Shown here piece after piece: positions 42,145-55,605 of a stretch of DNA of 64,000 nt. Numbering within the stretch: position 1 is the stretch's first letter; every line of letters begins with the position of its first letter. A program made the translations under genes and the position numbers. Origin of the DNA: Campylobacter upsaliensis (GTDB taxonomy: Bacteria; Campylobacterota; Campylobacteria; Campylobacterales; Campylobacteraceae); NCBI RefSeq assembly GCF_900637395.1, contig NZ_LR134372.1, positions 186,001 through 250,000 on the forward strand, read 5' to 3'. The notes beneath the pieces were generated by a model. It did no database searches. It worked only from the letters and a program-made list of their open reading frames with translations, and was not told where the DNA came from.

Positions 42145-44139
42145 ATGACAAAAACACTTGGAGGCAAGATTTTAGCCTGTGTTGTGGCGATTTTTGTTGT
42201 AGTGATTGGTGTGATTGTAACTTACAACTATATTTCTAGTTCAAGTCAAATTTCCACACTTTTTAGAAGTATTCAAAAAGGTATTTTAGACGCTTCTTAT
42301 ACTACGATAGATATTACGATGAATGTTGAGGCAAAGCAGCATTTAAATGCTGTAGCGGAGCAAATTGTCGCACTGGATAAAAATGATGTTATCGCTCAAA
42401 GACGCGTTTTGATGACGGCGGAGGAGCTTATTAAATATCCTTCTATGTATATTGTTTATGAAAATGACGGAAAGGTGATTTTGCAGGATTACCATCCTGA
42501 AGTGGGTATTGAGAATTTATCTTCAAATTTTGATAATGTCGGTTTAGACTTAAGAGATAGATTTTGGTACAAAGAAACTAAGGAGAAAAGGCAAGGCATT
42601 ATCTCTTCTACCTATGTTTCAAGTGCGGGTAATTATAAGGGTCAAAGACTTGCAACAGCAACTTATCCTTTAATTAAAAATGGCGAATTTATCGGCGTTA
42701 TTGGTATGGATTTATTTGTGGGTGATTTTCAAAAAAGATTTGAAAATTTTGAAAGGGAGGAATTACCTGGACTTGATGTTTATATTACCGATGCAGATGG
42801 GAAAATTTTCTCCCATAAAGATCAAAAGATTATTGAAAGCACCACTCGAACCGAAGCAGAAATAGCCTTGCAAACAGCTTTAAAAAATGCACTTGAGGGC
42901 GAATTTGTCTATATGCACGATGGCAAAGAAAGAATAGGCTTTTATAAGCAATTTCCTTTTGGCTGGACCATAGTTTCTGCGACAACGCAAAGCGATTATA
43001 CTGAGGCGATTAATAAGCAATTTTTCATCAGCACGGCAATAGCCTTAGTCTTGCTTGTTGTTGGTGCGATGTTTTTAGTGGTGTTTGTGAAAAAGCTTGT
43101 CGCTCCACTCAACTCCATCCAATCCGGTCTCAACTCCTTCTTTGATTTCATCAATCATAAAACACAAGACATCTCTACCATTAGCATTAAAACAAGCGAT
43201 GAATTTGGTCAAATGGCAGCTGCTATTAACGAAAACATCAAAGCCACCAAAGAAGGCTTAGACCAAGATAAACAAGCTGTAAAAGAAAGTGTTACCACAG
43301 TAGGCATAGTCGAAAACGGAGATTTAACAGCAAGAATCACAGCTAATCCTAGAAACCCACAACTCATAGAACTTAAAAGCGTTCTTAATAATCTCCTTGA
43401 TGTCTTACAAACTAAAGTGGGTAAAGATATGAATAAAATTCATTCTATCTTTGAAGAATTTAAAAGCCTAGACTTTAGACACAAAATAGAAAATGCAAGC
43501 GGTAGTGTAGAAGTAACCACTAATGCCTTAGGCGAAGAAATCATCAAAATGCTTAAACAAAGCTCTGATTTTGCAAATTCTTTAGCCAATGAAAGCTCCA
43601 AACTTCAAAACGCTGTGCAAAACCTTACTACAAGTTCAAATTCTCAAGCTGCTTCTTTAGAAGAAACTGCTGCTGCTTTAGAAGAGATAACCTCCTCTAT
43701 GCAAAATGTTTCTCAAAAAACAAGTGATGTTATCACTCAAAGTGAAGAGATTAAAAATGTTACAGGCATTATAGGTGATATAGCTGACCAAATCAATCTT
43801 CTAGCCCTTAATGCTGCCATAGAAGCAGCAAGAGCAGGAGAACACGGAAGAGGCTTTGCCGTCGTGGCTGATGAAGTAAGAAAACTAGCTGAAAGAACAC
43901 AAAAGTCTTTAAGTGAGATAGAAGCAAATACTAACTTACTTGTCCAATCTATCAATGATATGGCAGAAAGCATTAAAGAACAAACTGCTGGTATCACACA
44001 GATTAATGAAAGTGTGGCTCAAATAGATCAAACCACTAAGGATAATGTAGAAATTGCTAATGAAAGTGCTATCATCTCTAATACTGTTAGTGATATAGCT
44101 AATAATATCCTTGAAGATGTGAAGAAGAAGAAGTTTTAG
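42145..44139 (+). CDS. Methyl-accepting chemotaxis protein with dCache sensor (Tlp2-like)
   Basis: 664-residue inner-membrane chemoreceptor. One membrane helix lies near residues 8-28, followed by a periplasmic dCache sensor (about 40-290, with [14 protein letters not shown] and [16 protein letters not shown]), a second helix ([21 protein letters not shown]), a HAMP linker and a cytoplasmic signalling domain with the hairpin [32 protein letters not shown]. The start is ATG 42145 with AAAGGAGAAAG; an upstream TTG at 42118 has none. It lies next to znuA, as Tlp2 (Cj0144) does in C. jejuni. The ligand is unknown. Base use changes after about 43090. Confidence 0.9.
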   Translation: MTKTLGGKILACVVAIFVVVIGVIVTYNYISSSSQISTLFRSIQKGILDASYTTIDITMNVEAKQHLNAVAEQIVALDKNDVIAQRRVLMTAEELIKYPSMYIVYENDGKVILQDYHPEVGIENLSSNFDNVGLDLRDRFWYKETKEKRQGIISSTYVSSAGNYKGQRLATATYPLIKNGEFIGVIGMDLFVGDFQKRFENFEREELPGLDVYITDADGKIFSHKDQKIIESTTRTEAEIALQTALKNALEGEFVYMHDGKERIGFYKQFPFGWTIVSATTQSDYTEAINKQFFISTAIALVLLVVGAMFLVVFVKKLVAPLNSIQSGLNSFFDFINHKTQDISTISIKTSDEFGQMAAAINENIKATKEGLDQDKQAVKESVTTVGIVENGDLTARITANPRNPQLIELKSVLNNLLDVLQTKVGKDMNKIHSIFEEFKSLDFRHKIENASGSVEVTTNALGEEIIKMLKQSSDFANSLANESSKLQNAVQNLTTSSNSQAASLEETAAALEEITSSMQNVSQKTSDVITQSEEIKNVTGIIGDIADQINLLALNAAIEAARAGEHGRGFAVVADEVRKLAERTQKSLSEIEANTNLLVQSINDMAESIKEQTAGITQINESVAQIDQTTKDNVEIANESAIISNTVSDIANNILEDVKKKKF

Positions 44140-44165
44140 GAGTTTTAATTTATACCCACTCTTAT

Positions 44166-44189
44166 AACCTCCACTTTTTTGTGGGGGTT
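44166..44189. terminator. Bidirectional hairpin terminator
   Basis: AACCTCCAC (44166-44174), loop of six T, GTGGGGGTT (44181-44189), a nine-pair stem with one G-T pair. It sits between the convergent chemoreceptor gene and the small gene at 44188, overlapping the latter's stop codon. It lacks a strong U-run on the plus strand. Confidence 0.6.
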
Positions 44190-44646
44190 AATTGGTGATT
44201 AATGCAAGTAGAATTACAACAATAAGAAAAATTAAGAAATATTTTAAAAATTTGCCTTTTGTTTTTTTATGTGTTGCCATAAATGCTTTTTTATCAAAAA
44301 TCATAGTTTGTAAGATTGTATGCATCGCTCCATCAATTTGTGCTAAGGATTGTGAGCCATTTTCATAAGTTATAATAATTGTTGAAATTTGCTGATTTCC
44401 TCCAGCCATACCACCTACTATAGCTCCTACTCCACCTAATAAAAGTCCGCCAATAGCAGCTGCAGCAATTGTTCCACCGGCTTTTTTACAATTGTCTTGA
44501 TTTGCAATTTCTATTGATGAGATATTTGAGAGATAAAAATTTTCTTTATCTATAACTTTTGTAACATTCATCATTCTATCTTTATTTTTAATATAGCGAT
44601 ATTCATTTCCTGCGTAAGTACCAGCTAATATTTTGATTTTTGCCAT
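44188..44646 (-). CDS. Small glycine-zipper protein with C-terminal membrane helix
   Basis: 152 residues, not recognised. It has an N-terminal soluble part (KIKILAGTYAGNEYRYIKNK), a central glycine-zipper (AAAAIGGLLLGGVGAIVGGMAGG), a beta-like stretch (STIIITYENGSQSLAQID) and a final membrane helix (YFLIFLIVVILLALI). I start it at ATG 44646 with AAGGAAAAAA; a longer reading to 44688 adds a Phe-rich, unlikely N-terminus. Glycine zippers occur in membrane-associated and lipid-binding proteins. It is flanked by a terminator and a poly-A run, so it is probably a single-gene unit. Confidence 0.6.
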   Translation of the reverse strand: MAKIKILAGTYAGNEYRYIKNKDRMMNVTKVIDKENFYLSNISSIEIANQDNCKKAGGTIAAAAIGGLLLGGVGAIVGGMAGGNQQISTIIITYENGSQSLAQIDGAMHTILQTMIFDKKAFMATHKKTKGKFLKYFLIFLIVVILLALITN

Positions 44647-44758
44647 TTTTTTCCTTTGTGAGATATTGATAAAAAAGAAAAATAACAAAAAAAAAAAAAA
44701 ATAAAAAGTAAATAATTAAGTTTATAAATTTAAGAAAGTTGAAAATAAAAGGACCGAA

Positions 44759-45673
44759 TTATTTCTTTTTGTTTCTCATTAAAATAAGCCCACCAACAAC
44801 AATACCAATAATCCCCAAAAATACCATAGCGCTAGGCAACGCATCTCCTAAAATTACACCGACAATAATAGAAAAAACGACATCTAAATAACTCACTCCA
44901 GCTACGATTCCCGCTTGCTTTGCTATGCCGTAACTTTTTGTAATGTGTATTTGATAAATTGTGCCTAAAATTCCCATAGCTAAAATAAAAATCCAAGCCT
45001 TAAAAGAGGGCATTACAAAAGGAGCGATAATAAAATCCAGCTTTTCATTGACATAAAATTCGCCCACAAGCATAGAGATTAAGGGCATTAATGTGCCTAC
45101 AAAGATGAAAGAAAAAGCGATTTGCTCTGTTGCGTAATAGCTTCTCAATTCTCTTACGCTTGTAAGCGCTAAGGCTGCTAAAAAGCCACTTAAAACGCCT
45201 AGTAAGGAATTTTTTAAGTCAAAGCCAGAGTGTAAATCCTCGTGCGTGAAAGGTTGAGCGATAAAAAGCACACCGATAAAGGCGATGAAAATTCCAAACC
45301 ACCCCTTAAGTCCTATATTTTCTTTGAAAATGACAAAGGCGATTAAAGTGATGAAAATGGGAGAGGTTTTTTGAAAAGCAAAAGCCCCTCCAAGTGTGAT
45401 ATTTGAGACATTGTAGAAAAAAAGATATAAAGAAAGTGTGCCAACAACCCCTCTAAAAATCAAAAGCCAAAGTTTGCCCCCCTCTTTATGTGTCCTAAGT
45501 TTTCTTAACATATAAAGCATAAAAACAACGCCGATAACATTACGGAAAAACATAATTTCTATGGAGCTTAATTCTTCGCTTAAAATCTTCGCACAAGCAC
45601 TCATTAAAGCAAAATCTAAACAAGCTAAAATCATAAAATAAACGCCTAAATTACGCTTAATCACCCTTAGCAT
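44759..45673 (-). CDS. DMT-superfamily (EamA) transporter
   Basis: 304-residue inner-membrane protein with ten predicted helices, the two EamA repeats of five. The N-terminal helix is GVYFMILACLDFALMSACAKIL. FFRNVIGVVFMLYML and AGIVAGVSYLDVVFSIIVGVIL lie in the expected places, and the C-terminus is basic (LMRNKKK). Substrates of this family are drugs, amino acids or metabolites and cannot be told here. Divergent from der with a 92-base gap. Confidence 0.85.
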   Translation of the reverse strand: MLRVIKRNLGVYFMILACLDFALMSACAKILSEELSSIEIMFFRNVIGVVFMLYMLRKLRTHKEGGKLWLLIFRGVVGTLSLYLFFYNVSNITLGGAFAFQKTSPIFITLIAFVIFKENIGLKGWFGIFIAFIGVLFIAQPFTHEDLHSGFDLKNSLLGVLSGFLAALALTSVRELRSYYATEQIAFSFIFVGTLMPLISMLVGEFYVNEKLDFIIAPFVMPSFKAWIFILAMGILGTIYQIHITKSYGIAKQAGIVAGVSYLDVVFSIIVGVILGDALPSAMVFLGIIGIVVGGLILMRNKKK

Positions 45674-45765
45674 AACTTTCCTTTAGTAAAATCCTTGCTA
45701 TTTTAGTCTTTTTTGCTTAATTTTAAGGCAAATTTTATATAATCCCTTTTAAAAAAGTTGGAAAA

Positions 45766-47145
45766 ATGCAAAATATCATACTTATAGGTAAGCCAAATGT
45801 CGGTAAATCAAGCCTTTTTAATCGCATAGCAAGGCAAAGAATCGCCATCACAAGTGAAATTTCAGGCACGACTAGAGATACAAATAAAATAAAAGTTAAT
45901 ATCAATGGCAAAGAAGCCTTGCTTATCGATAGTGGCGGACTTGATGAAAGCAATGAGCTGTTTAAAAATGTCAAGCAAAATTCCCTCAATGCTGCTAAAA
46001 ATGCTGATATTATTCTCTATTTAGTTGATGGTAAAAACTTACCCGATGAAGAGGATAGAAAATTTTTTTACGCATTAAAAAAGCTTCAAAAGCCTATGGC
46101 ACTCATCATCAATAAGGTCGATAACAAAAAAGATGAAGAGAGGGCGTATGAGTTTGCAAATTTTGGGGTTAAAGAGCTTTTTAACCTTTCTGTAACGCAT
46201 AATATAGGGCTTGACGAGCTTTATGCTTGGCTTGAGAATTTTTTGCACACGAGTGTTTTAAAAAATGATGAAGAAGAGCAAAGCTTAGAGGAATTTTTAG
46301 AAAATTACGATGAAGAGAAGGAAATTAAATTTAAAGAAATTGATGAAAATCACATTAAAATCGGCATAGTTGGGCGTGTAAATGTCGGTAAATCAAGCCT
46401 TTTAAATGCCCTTGTGAAAGAGCAAAGAAGTGTCGTAAGTAGCATAGCTGGAACGACCATAGACCCTGTAAATGAAAGCGTGATGTATAAGGATAAACTT
46501 TTAGAATTTATCGATACGGCAGGCATTAGAAAAAGAGGGAAAATTCAAGGATTAGAACGCTTTGCGCTTAACCGCACGGAAAAGATGTTAGAAAATTCAC
46601 AAATTGCTCTTTTAGTTTTGGATGCAAATGAGGGCTTTAATGAGCTTGATGAGCGTATTGCAGGGCTGATTAGTAAGCATTATTTAGGCGTGATTATCGT
46701 GCTAAATAAGTGGGATAAAACGCGTTATGAATTTGATAAAGTAGTAAAAGAATTAAGGCTTGACCGCTTTAAATTTCTTTCTCACGCGCCTATTATTAGC
46801 GTGTCGGCTTTAAGCGGGAAGAGGGTGCATGTTGTAATGGATAAAATTTTAGAGGTTTTTGCTAATTTTACACAAAAAATCCCTACCGCAAAGCTTAATG
46901 ATTTGGTTAATAAAGCCACTAAAGCTCATCCTTTGCCACACGATTATGGAAAATTAGTCAAAATTTATTATGCTGTGCAATATGACTTAGCACCGCCTAA
47001 AATCGCTTTAATTATGAATCGTCCTAAGGCTTTGCATTTTAGCTATAAACGCTATTTACAAAATCAAATTAGAAAGGAATTTAACTTCGAAGGGGTGCCG
47101 CTAATCCTTGCTTCGCGTAAAAAAGGAGAAAAGGAAAATGAGTGA
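45766..47145 (+). CDS. der: Ribosome-associated GTPase Der (EngA)
   Basis: Essential 50S assembly GTPase with two G domains in tandem. Each has a P-loop ([15 protein letters not shown] and [15 protein letters not shown]), a DxxG (DSGGLDE and DTAGIRK) and an NKxD (INKVD and LNKWD), plus a C-terminal KH-like domain with [13 protein letters not shown]. 459 residues. It begins a five-gene rightward run der-aroK-trpS-serS-pflB in the same order as C. jejuni Cj0386-Cj0390. Confidence 0.96.
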   Translation: MQNIILIGKPNVGKSSLFNRIARQRIAITSEISGTTRDTNKIKVNINGKEALLIDSGGLDESNELFKNVKQNSLNAAKNADIILYLVDGKNLPDEEDRKFFYALKKLQKPMALIINKVDNKKDEERAYEFANFGVKELFNLSVTHNIGLDELYAWLENFLHTSVLKNDEEEQSLEEFLENYDEEKEIKFKEIDENHIKIGIVGRVNVGKSSLLNALVKEQRSVVSSIAGTTIDPVNESVMYKDKLLEFIDTAGIRKRGKIQGLERFALNRTEKMLENSQIALLVLDANEGFNELDERIAGLISKHYLGVIIVLNKWDKTRYEFDKVVKELRLDRFKFLSHAPIISVSALSGKRVHVVMDKILEVFANFTQKIPTAKLNDLVNKATKAHPLPHDYGKLVKIYYAVQYDLAPPKIALIMNRPKALHFSYKRYLQNQIRKEFNFEGVPLILASRKKGEKENE

Positions 47146-47629
47146 AAATGTCCTTTTTATCGGTTTTATGGGCTGTGGAAAAAGCACTTTAGCGAGGGCT
47201 TTTGCGAGGGAAAGTGGGCGTGTGTTTATCGATAGTGATGCCTTGATTGAAATGCAATTTGATTTAAGCGTAAATGAAATTTTTGCCAAATTTGGCGAGG
47301 AGTTTTTTCGTAAAGAGGAGCAAAAAATGGCGAATTTTCTCACTTATACAAGAGGCATTTCTCTAGCCACAGGTGGGGGTTTTGTGGGTGTGAGAAATTT
47401 AGATAAAATAGGCTTTTGCGTGTATTTAAGAGCTAGTTTTAAATTTTTAAAAGAGCGTTTAAGCGAGGAAGAAAGAGCTAAAAGACCGCTTTTTTTAGAT
47501 GAAAAAAGAGCAAGGAGCTTATATGAGGCAAGACTTGCTTTGTATGAAGAAAAGGCAAATTTAATTTTAGATATTGAAAATCAAAGCTTAGAAAGCTTGA
47601 TAAAAGAATTAAAAAAGAGGATAAAATGA
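47138..47629 (+). CDS. aroK: Shikimate kinase
   Basis: 163-residue kinase of the shikimate pathway to aromatic amino acids. Walker A is [15 protein letters not shown] near residue 8. The shikimate-site DSDALIE and TGGGFVG and the lid KRPLFLDE are present. The start is ATG 47138 (MSENVLF), with AAAGGAGAAAAGG ahead, overlapping der by 8 bases. A TTG 30 bases earlier is unlikely. It overlaps trpS by 4 bases. Confidence 0.93.
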   Translation: MSENVLFIGFMGCGKSTLARAFARESGRVFIDSDALIEMQFDLSVNEIFAKFGEEFFRKEEQKMANFLTYTRGISLATGGGFVGVRNLDKIGFCVYLRASFKFLKERLSEEERAKRPLFLDEKRARSLYEARLALYEEKANLILDIENQSLESLIKELKKRIK

Positions 47630-48585
47630 GAGTTTTAACAGGACTTCAGCCGAGTGGAGATTTACATATAGGGAATTTTTTTGGTGCGATTAAGCCTATG
47701 ATAGAAGCACAAGAAACAAGTGAGATGTTTATTTTCATCGCAAATTATCACGCGATGACTTCAAGTCAAAATGGTGCAGTTTTAAAGCAAAATGCCCTTA
47801 AGGCAGCAGCGGCTTTTTTAAGTCTTGGCGTTGATCCTCAAAAAAGTGTTTTTTGGCTACAAAGTGATGTAAAAGAGGTGCTTGAGCTTTATTGGATTTT
47901 ATCACAATTTAGCCCTATGGGTTTGCTTGAAAGAGCACATAGCTATAAGGATAAGGTCGCTAAGGGACTGCCTTCTTCGCACGGACTTTTTTCTTATCCT
48001 GTTTTGATGGCGGCTGATATTTTGCTTTTTGACACGCAAATCGTGCCTGTGGGAAAGGATCAAATTCAACATGTTGAAATTGCAAGAGACATTGCTCTAA
48101 AGGTTAATAATGAGTGGGGAGAAATTTTTACCCTGCCTGAAGCTAGGGTGAGTGAAAATGTCGCCGTGGTGCCCGGCACTGACGGAGCTAAGATGAGTAA
48201 ATCTTATCAAAATACCATAGATATTTTTGCAGGTGAAAAGCTAAGAAAAAAGCAAATTTCTTCCATTGTAACGGATAGCACACCTTTAGAGGAGCCTAAA
48301 AATTGGCAAGATTGTAATGTTTTTAAAATAGCTAAACTTTTTTTAAGCAAAGAAAAGCAAGAGGAGCTAAAAGGGCGGTATGAAAAAGGTGGCGAGGGTT
48401 ATGGACATTTTAAAGCGTATTTAAATGAGCTTGTAGGGGCATATTTTAAAGAAGCACAGGAAAATTATGAAAATTATTTAAAAGAGCCTAAAAAGCTTGA
48501 AGAAATTTTAGAATTTGGAGCAAGTAAAGCGAGAAAAATCGCACAGCTAAAAATGCAAAAAATTTATGATAAAATAGGCTTATAA
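47626..48585 (+). CDS. trpS: Tryptophanyl-tRNA synthetase
   Basis: Class I aminoacyl-tRNA synthetase of 319 residues charging tRNA-Trp. The HIGH-type motif is PSGDLHIGNFFGA and the KMSKS motif is GAKMSKSYQNT. QIVPVGKDQIQHVEIARDIA between them is characteristic of TrpRS. It starts with ATG overlapping aroK by 4 bases. Confidence 0.96.
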   Translation: MRVLTGLQPSGDLHIGNFFGAIKPMIEAQETSEMFIFIANYHAMTSSQNGAVLKQNALKAAAAFLSLGVDPQKSVFWLQSDVKEVLELYWILSQFSPMGLLERAHSYKDKVAKGLPSSHGLFSYPVLMAADILLFDTQIVPVGKDQIQHVEIARDIALKVNNEWGEIFTLPEARVSENVAVVPGTDGAKMSKSYQNTIDIFAGEKLRKKQISSIVTDSTPLEEPKNWQDCNVFKIAKLFLSKEKQEELKGRYEKGGEGYGHFKAYLNELVGAYFKEAQENYENYLKEPKKLEEILEFGASKARKIAQLKMQKIYDKIGL

Positions 48586-48632
48586 TTAACTTAACTAAGC
48601 TATGATTGAGAAATTTTTATAAAAGAGGGTTA

Positions 48633-49868
48633 ATGCTAGATTTAAAAAAATTGCAAAATGACTTTGATAGCGTAGCAACAAAGCTTAAAAATAAAAAGGT
48701 TGATGAGCTTTTGCTTAAGGATTTGAGCGAAATTTTTACACTTTTGAAAAAAGAAAAAATGCTTTTAGAGGAGCTTCAAGCCTTTCAAAATAAATTTAGC
48801 AAAGAATTAGCAAAAGCTGAAAATAAGGAAGAATTAAAGCAACAATTAAGCGAAAATAAAACAAAAATCGCCACACAAAATCAAAAGGTCAAAGAGCTTG
48901 AAGAAAGACTTGAAAATCTAGCCTTTAAGATCCCAAATATCCCAGATGATGATGTGATTGTAGGAGACGATGAGGACGGAAATTTGGAACTTAAAAGAGT
49001 GCTAACTCCGCCTTCATTTGATTTTGAGCCAAGGGAGCATTTTGAGCTTGGCGAGAGGCTTGAGTGGCTTGATTTTGTGCGAGGGGTTAAAATCGCGCAA
49101 AGCCGTTTTTGTGTGCTTAAAGAGGAGGGGGCGTTACTAAATCGTGCTTTGATAAATTATATGATAGATTTCAACCGCTCACGAGGCTTTAAGCTTGTCA
49201 ATGTGCCTTTTTTAGTAAATCAAAATGCGATGTTTGGCACGGGGCAACTACCGAAATTCAAGGACGATATGTATAAGGTCGAGGAGGAGGATTTATATCT
49301 CATCTCAACTTCCGAAATAGCCTTGACTAATCTTTTTAACGATGAAATTTTAAATGCGGAAAATTTGCCACTTAAAATGACGGCTTATAGTGCTTGCTTT
49401 AGAAAAGAAGCAGGCAGTGCGGGGCGTGATACAAGAGGCATTATAAGGCAGCACCAATTTGAAAAAGTCGAGCTTGTCAGTATCACAAGCCCTAAGCAAA
49501 GTGAGAGTGTGTTTAATGAAATGTGTGAATGTGCTAGTGATTTACTTAGCTCACTTGGCTTAGCACATAGGTGGGTGATGCTTTGCACGGGGGATTTGGG
49601 TTTTAGTGCGGCTAAGACTATTGATTTAGAAGTGTGGCTACCTGGGCAAAATCAATTTAGAGAAATTTCTTCTATATCAAATTGCCGTGATTTTCAAGCA
49701 AGAAGGGCAAAAATTCGCTATAAAAACGAGCAGGGTAAAAATGAGCTTGTCCATACGCTTAATGGCTCTTCTTTGGCTGTGGGAAGAACTTTAGTGGCGA
49801 TTATGGAAAATTATCAAGATAAAAATGGCAAAATAGCCATACCAGATGTTTTAAGAAAGTATTTTTGA
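48633..49868 (+). CDS. serS: Seryl-tRNA synthetase
   Basis: Class II synthetase of 411 residues. The N-terminal long antiparallel coiled coil (about residues 25-100) contacts the tRNA-Ser long arm, and the catalytic domain has motif 2 [25 protein letters not shown] and motif 3 [20 protein letters not shown] start at ATG 48633 ([11 protein letters not shown]), the family's normal N-terminus, with an AAGAGGGTTA site. An upstream TTG at 48606 would add nine residues. Confidence 0.95.
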   Translation: MLDLKKLQNDFDSVATKLKNKKVDELLLKDLSEIFTLLKKEKMLLEELQAFQNKFSKELAKAENKEELKQQLSENKTKIATQNQKVKELEERLENLAFKIPNIPDDDVIVGDDEDGNLELKRVLTPPSFDFEPREHFELGERLEWLDFVRGVKIAQSRFCVLKEEGALLNRALINYMIDFNRSRGFKLVNVPFLVNQNAMFGTGQLPKFKDDMYKVEEEDLYLISTSEIALTNLFNDEILNAENLPLKMTAYSACFRKEAGSAGRDTRGIIRQHQFEKVELVSITSPKQSESVFNEMCECASDLLSSLGLAHRWVMLCTGDLGFSAAKTIDLEVWLPGQNQFREISSISNCRDFQARRAKIRYKNEQGKNELVHTLNGSSLAVGRTLVAIMENYQDKNGKIAIPDVLRKYF

Positions 49869-49876
49869 GAATTTAA

Positions 49877-52306
49877 ATGGCTGAAGAAGTAATCCTTGAA
49901 AAACCAGAAGAAAAAAGGCTTGATGAAAGCTTAGATGGCTTTAGAGGTGAGGAGGGGGCAGCACCTGAGGGAGAAGAATTAGCCGCTTTACCAGAAGAGC
50001 TTCCTAGTGAAAGTAGCACGGGTTTTAGCTTTACAAGAGAGGGAGCTAAGGAGGAGGAAAGCACTTTTTTCGAGGAGGTCGATGAGCAAAAAGCGCAAGA
50101 GTGGTATAAAGATAAGAAATTTATGTCTCTTGTGGGACTTTCTTTGGCTATTATATCCGTTCTTATTTTCACGCTTTTTTATCTCACTTTTAGCGAAGGT
50201 AATATTAAACCAGATTTTTTCGCTGATAAAGAAGAGGCGCACTCTATAACACCACTTGATGAATCTTATGATTATAGCGATATGGCTAAGATCGATGGGA
50301 TGATACAAAAAGCAAATGCGCTTTATCTTAGAGGTGAGGTCGAGCAGGCTTTGGATATTTACGCGCAAGTTGCTGTATATAATGAAGCACTTTCTAATTA
50401 TAATTTAGGTGTTTTACAGATGAACGAGGGCGATTTTAAAACCGCACTTGAAAGCTTTAAGAGAGCCATTTCTAATGGAGAAAATCAAAGCGTTTCGGCT
50501 ATTAATGCTGCTGTTTGTGCATTAAAGCTTAATGATGAGGAGAAATTTCGCTACTATATCAGCTTGGCTGAAGTTTATTTGCCAAAGGAGGGCAAATCTA
50601 AGCTTTATGAATATTATCTTAGTTTGATTAATTATTATAAGGGCTATTATCCAGAAGCCTTACAAATGCTTCAAAAAACAAAAATAGAACCATACGCTGA
50701 CACAGCAAAGTATCTTTCGGCTAAAATTTATGCCAAAATGGACCTTGATAAAAAGGCGATTAGTGAGCTTACAACGCAGGGAGGTTTTGAGTCTAGCCTT
50801 TCTTTGGGGCTATTATATGCAAGAGTGGGCGAGTATGATAAGGCTAGAAGAGCTTTGGAAACAGCGATGAAGATAGAAAGAGATTTTAATGCCAGCCTAG
50901 CGACTCTTACGCTTGTGGATTTAAAAACGGGCAAATTTCAAGATATGTTGATACGCCTTGATAATGCCTATAAAGATGAAGCAGCAAAATATCAAATTTT
51001 AGGGCGTTATAAGATCAAAACCATACTTTCAAAAGAGCTTTTTGATATTAATTTAGCACAGGAAAATTTTTCAAAAGATTTACTTAAAAATTCTAAAGAT
51101 CAGTTTGATTTACTTTTTTATTTTGCACCTTATCAGGTTTTTGACAGCAAACAAGCGGCTTTTTATATTAAAAAAGCAAATATTACAGGCTTTGTTGATG
51201 ATAATTTTAATACGGGGAATTATTTAGCTGCTAGTAGGGCACTTTCTTCGACAAATGTTAAAATTGCTAGCATTATCAATCACGCCTTAAATCAACGCTT
51301 AAGGCAAGCAAATGCCGAATTTAAAGCCTTGCTTGATATTTATCCTGAGCATAGCATTTTGCATTATAATCTAGCACTTACCTACGCTCAACTGCAAAAT
51401 TACGACCTAGCCTACAAGCATTTTGCAAGTTCTTATCATCTTAATCCTAAAAATTATCAAGCAGGTGCTTTTGCTATGCTAAGTGCTAAACTAAGTGGGG
51501 CGGATACGCATAAATTTTATAATGAAATTTTAGAAAATATAAGTGTAGATACCGAATTTAAAGCTACTATGGCAAAAAGTATGCTTTTTTTAGCAAATGC
51601 GGATTTTATTTCTATGCTACCTTTTTTAGATGAAATCAAGCAAGAAACGCCCCTTAGTCTCATTTTTGAAGCTATTATTGCTAAAAATAATGGCTTAAAT
51701 CAGCAAGTAGGCGTTAAAATCGCCAAGCTAAAAGCCCTTTTGCCAAATGATATTGTGAGTAATATTTTGTATTTTAATTCTCTTAATAAAAATGCTAGCA
51801 TTAAAGAATACGCACAAAATGCACAAATTCATTTTAAAAATTTGGGTTTTGATTATAGAGCGGTGTTTGGCGGTGCGGACATCGCTAGGGAGTATTATGT
51901 CTCTTTAATGCATATTGCAGGGCTTTTGAATTTAGAAAGACAAAAATTTAAGGAATATCTTAATACAAATGCAGGGCAAAATGAAGGAGCGATTCAAACT
52001 TTAGCTTATTTGGATATTTTTGCGGGGCAGTTTGAGGAGGCTTACGCACTTTATAATGAGCTTATCGACACTTATGGGGTAAGGGATTCTCATACGCTTT
52101 TTTTAGCCGCTGTTGCTGCCACAGGGGCGAATAATCCAAATTCCGCCATAGCCCTTTTGCAACTTGCTAAATTAAATGATAATGGCAATAAAGAAAGCAA
52201 GGCTGCTTTAGGCTTTTTATACCACGAAGTGCAAAATTATGAGCCCGCTCTTTTGCAGTATAAAAGCTTACCAAATGATTTTAAAAGTAAATTTTTTACC
52301 TTTGAT

Positions 52307-52321
<15 letters not shown>
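49877..52321 (+). CDS. pflB: PflB-like TPR membrane protein of the flagellar motor
   Basis: 814 residues: an acidic N-terminal cytoplasmic part, one membrane helix at about residues 83-105 (MSLVGLSLAIISVLIFTLFYLTF), then about 700 residues of helical TPR-like repeats in the periplasm (for example NLGVLQMNEGDFKTALESFKRA and YNLALTYAQLQNYDLAYKHF). By size, topology and position after serS it matches C. jejuni Cj0390, which I recall as PflB, a scaffold of the motor's disk structures needed for rotation. The name is from memory and synteny. The stop overlaps the convergent recJ by 15 bases. Confidence 0.75.
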
Positions 52322-55511
<3,190 letters not shown>

Positions 55512-55525
55512 TTATTTTTAGTGTA

Positions 55526-55531
55526 ATTATA
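55526..55531 (-). promoter_or_regulatory. -10 box of pyrG-recJ
   Basis: TATAAT on the minus strand (ATTATA on plus), 24 bases before the pyrG ATG, in the 103-base gap divergent to the phase-variable maf gene. Confidence 0.5.
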
Positions 55532-55605
55532 ACGAGAAAAAACTTTTTGTTTTATTATTTAAAGTAGAATTTCAAGTCAAATAAGCCTATTTAATAAGGA
55601 AAATT

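Noticed and set aside
44690-44701. Poly-A run upstream of the glycine-zipper gene as a phase switch
   Set aside because: It lies between genes, is interrupted (AAC within), and AT-rich runs of this size are common in this genome.
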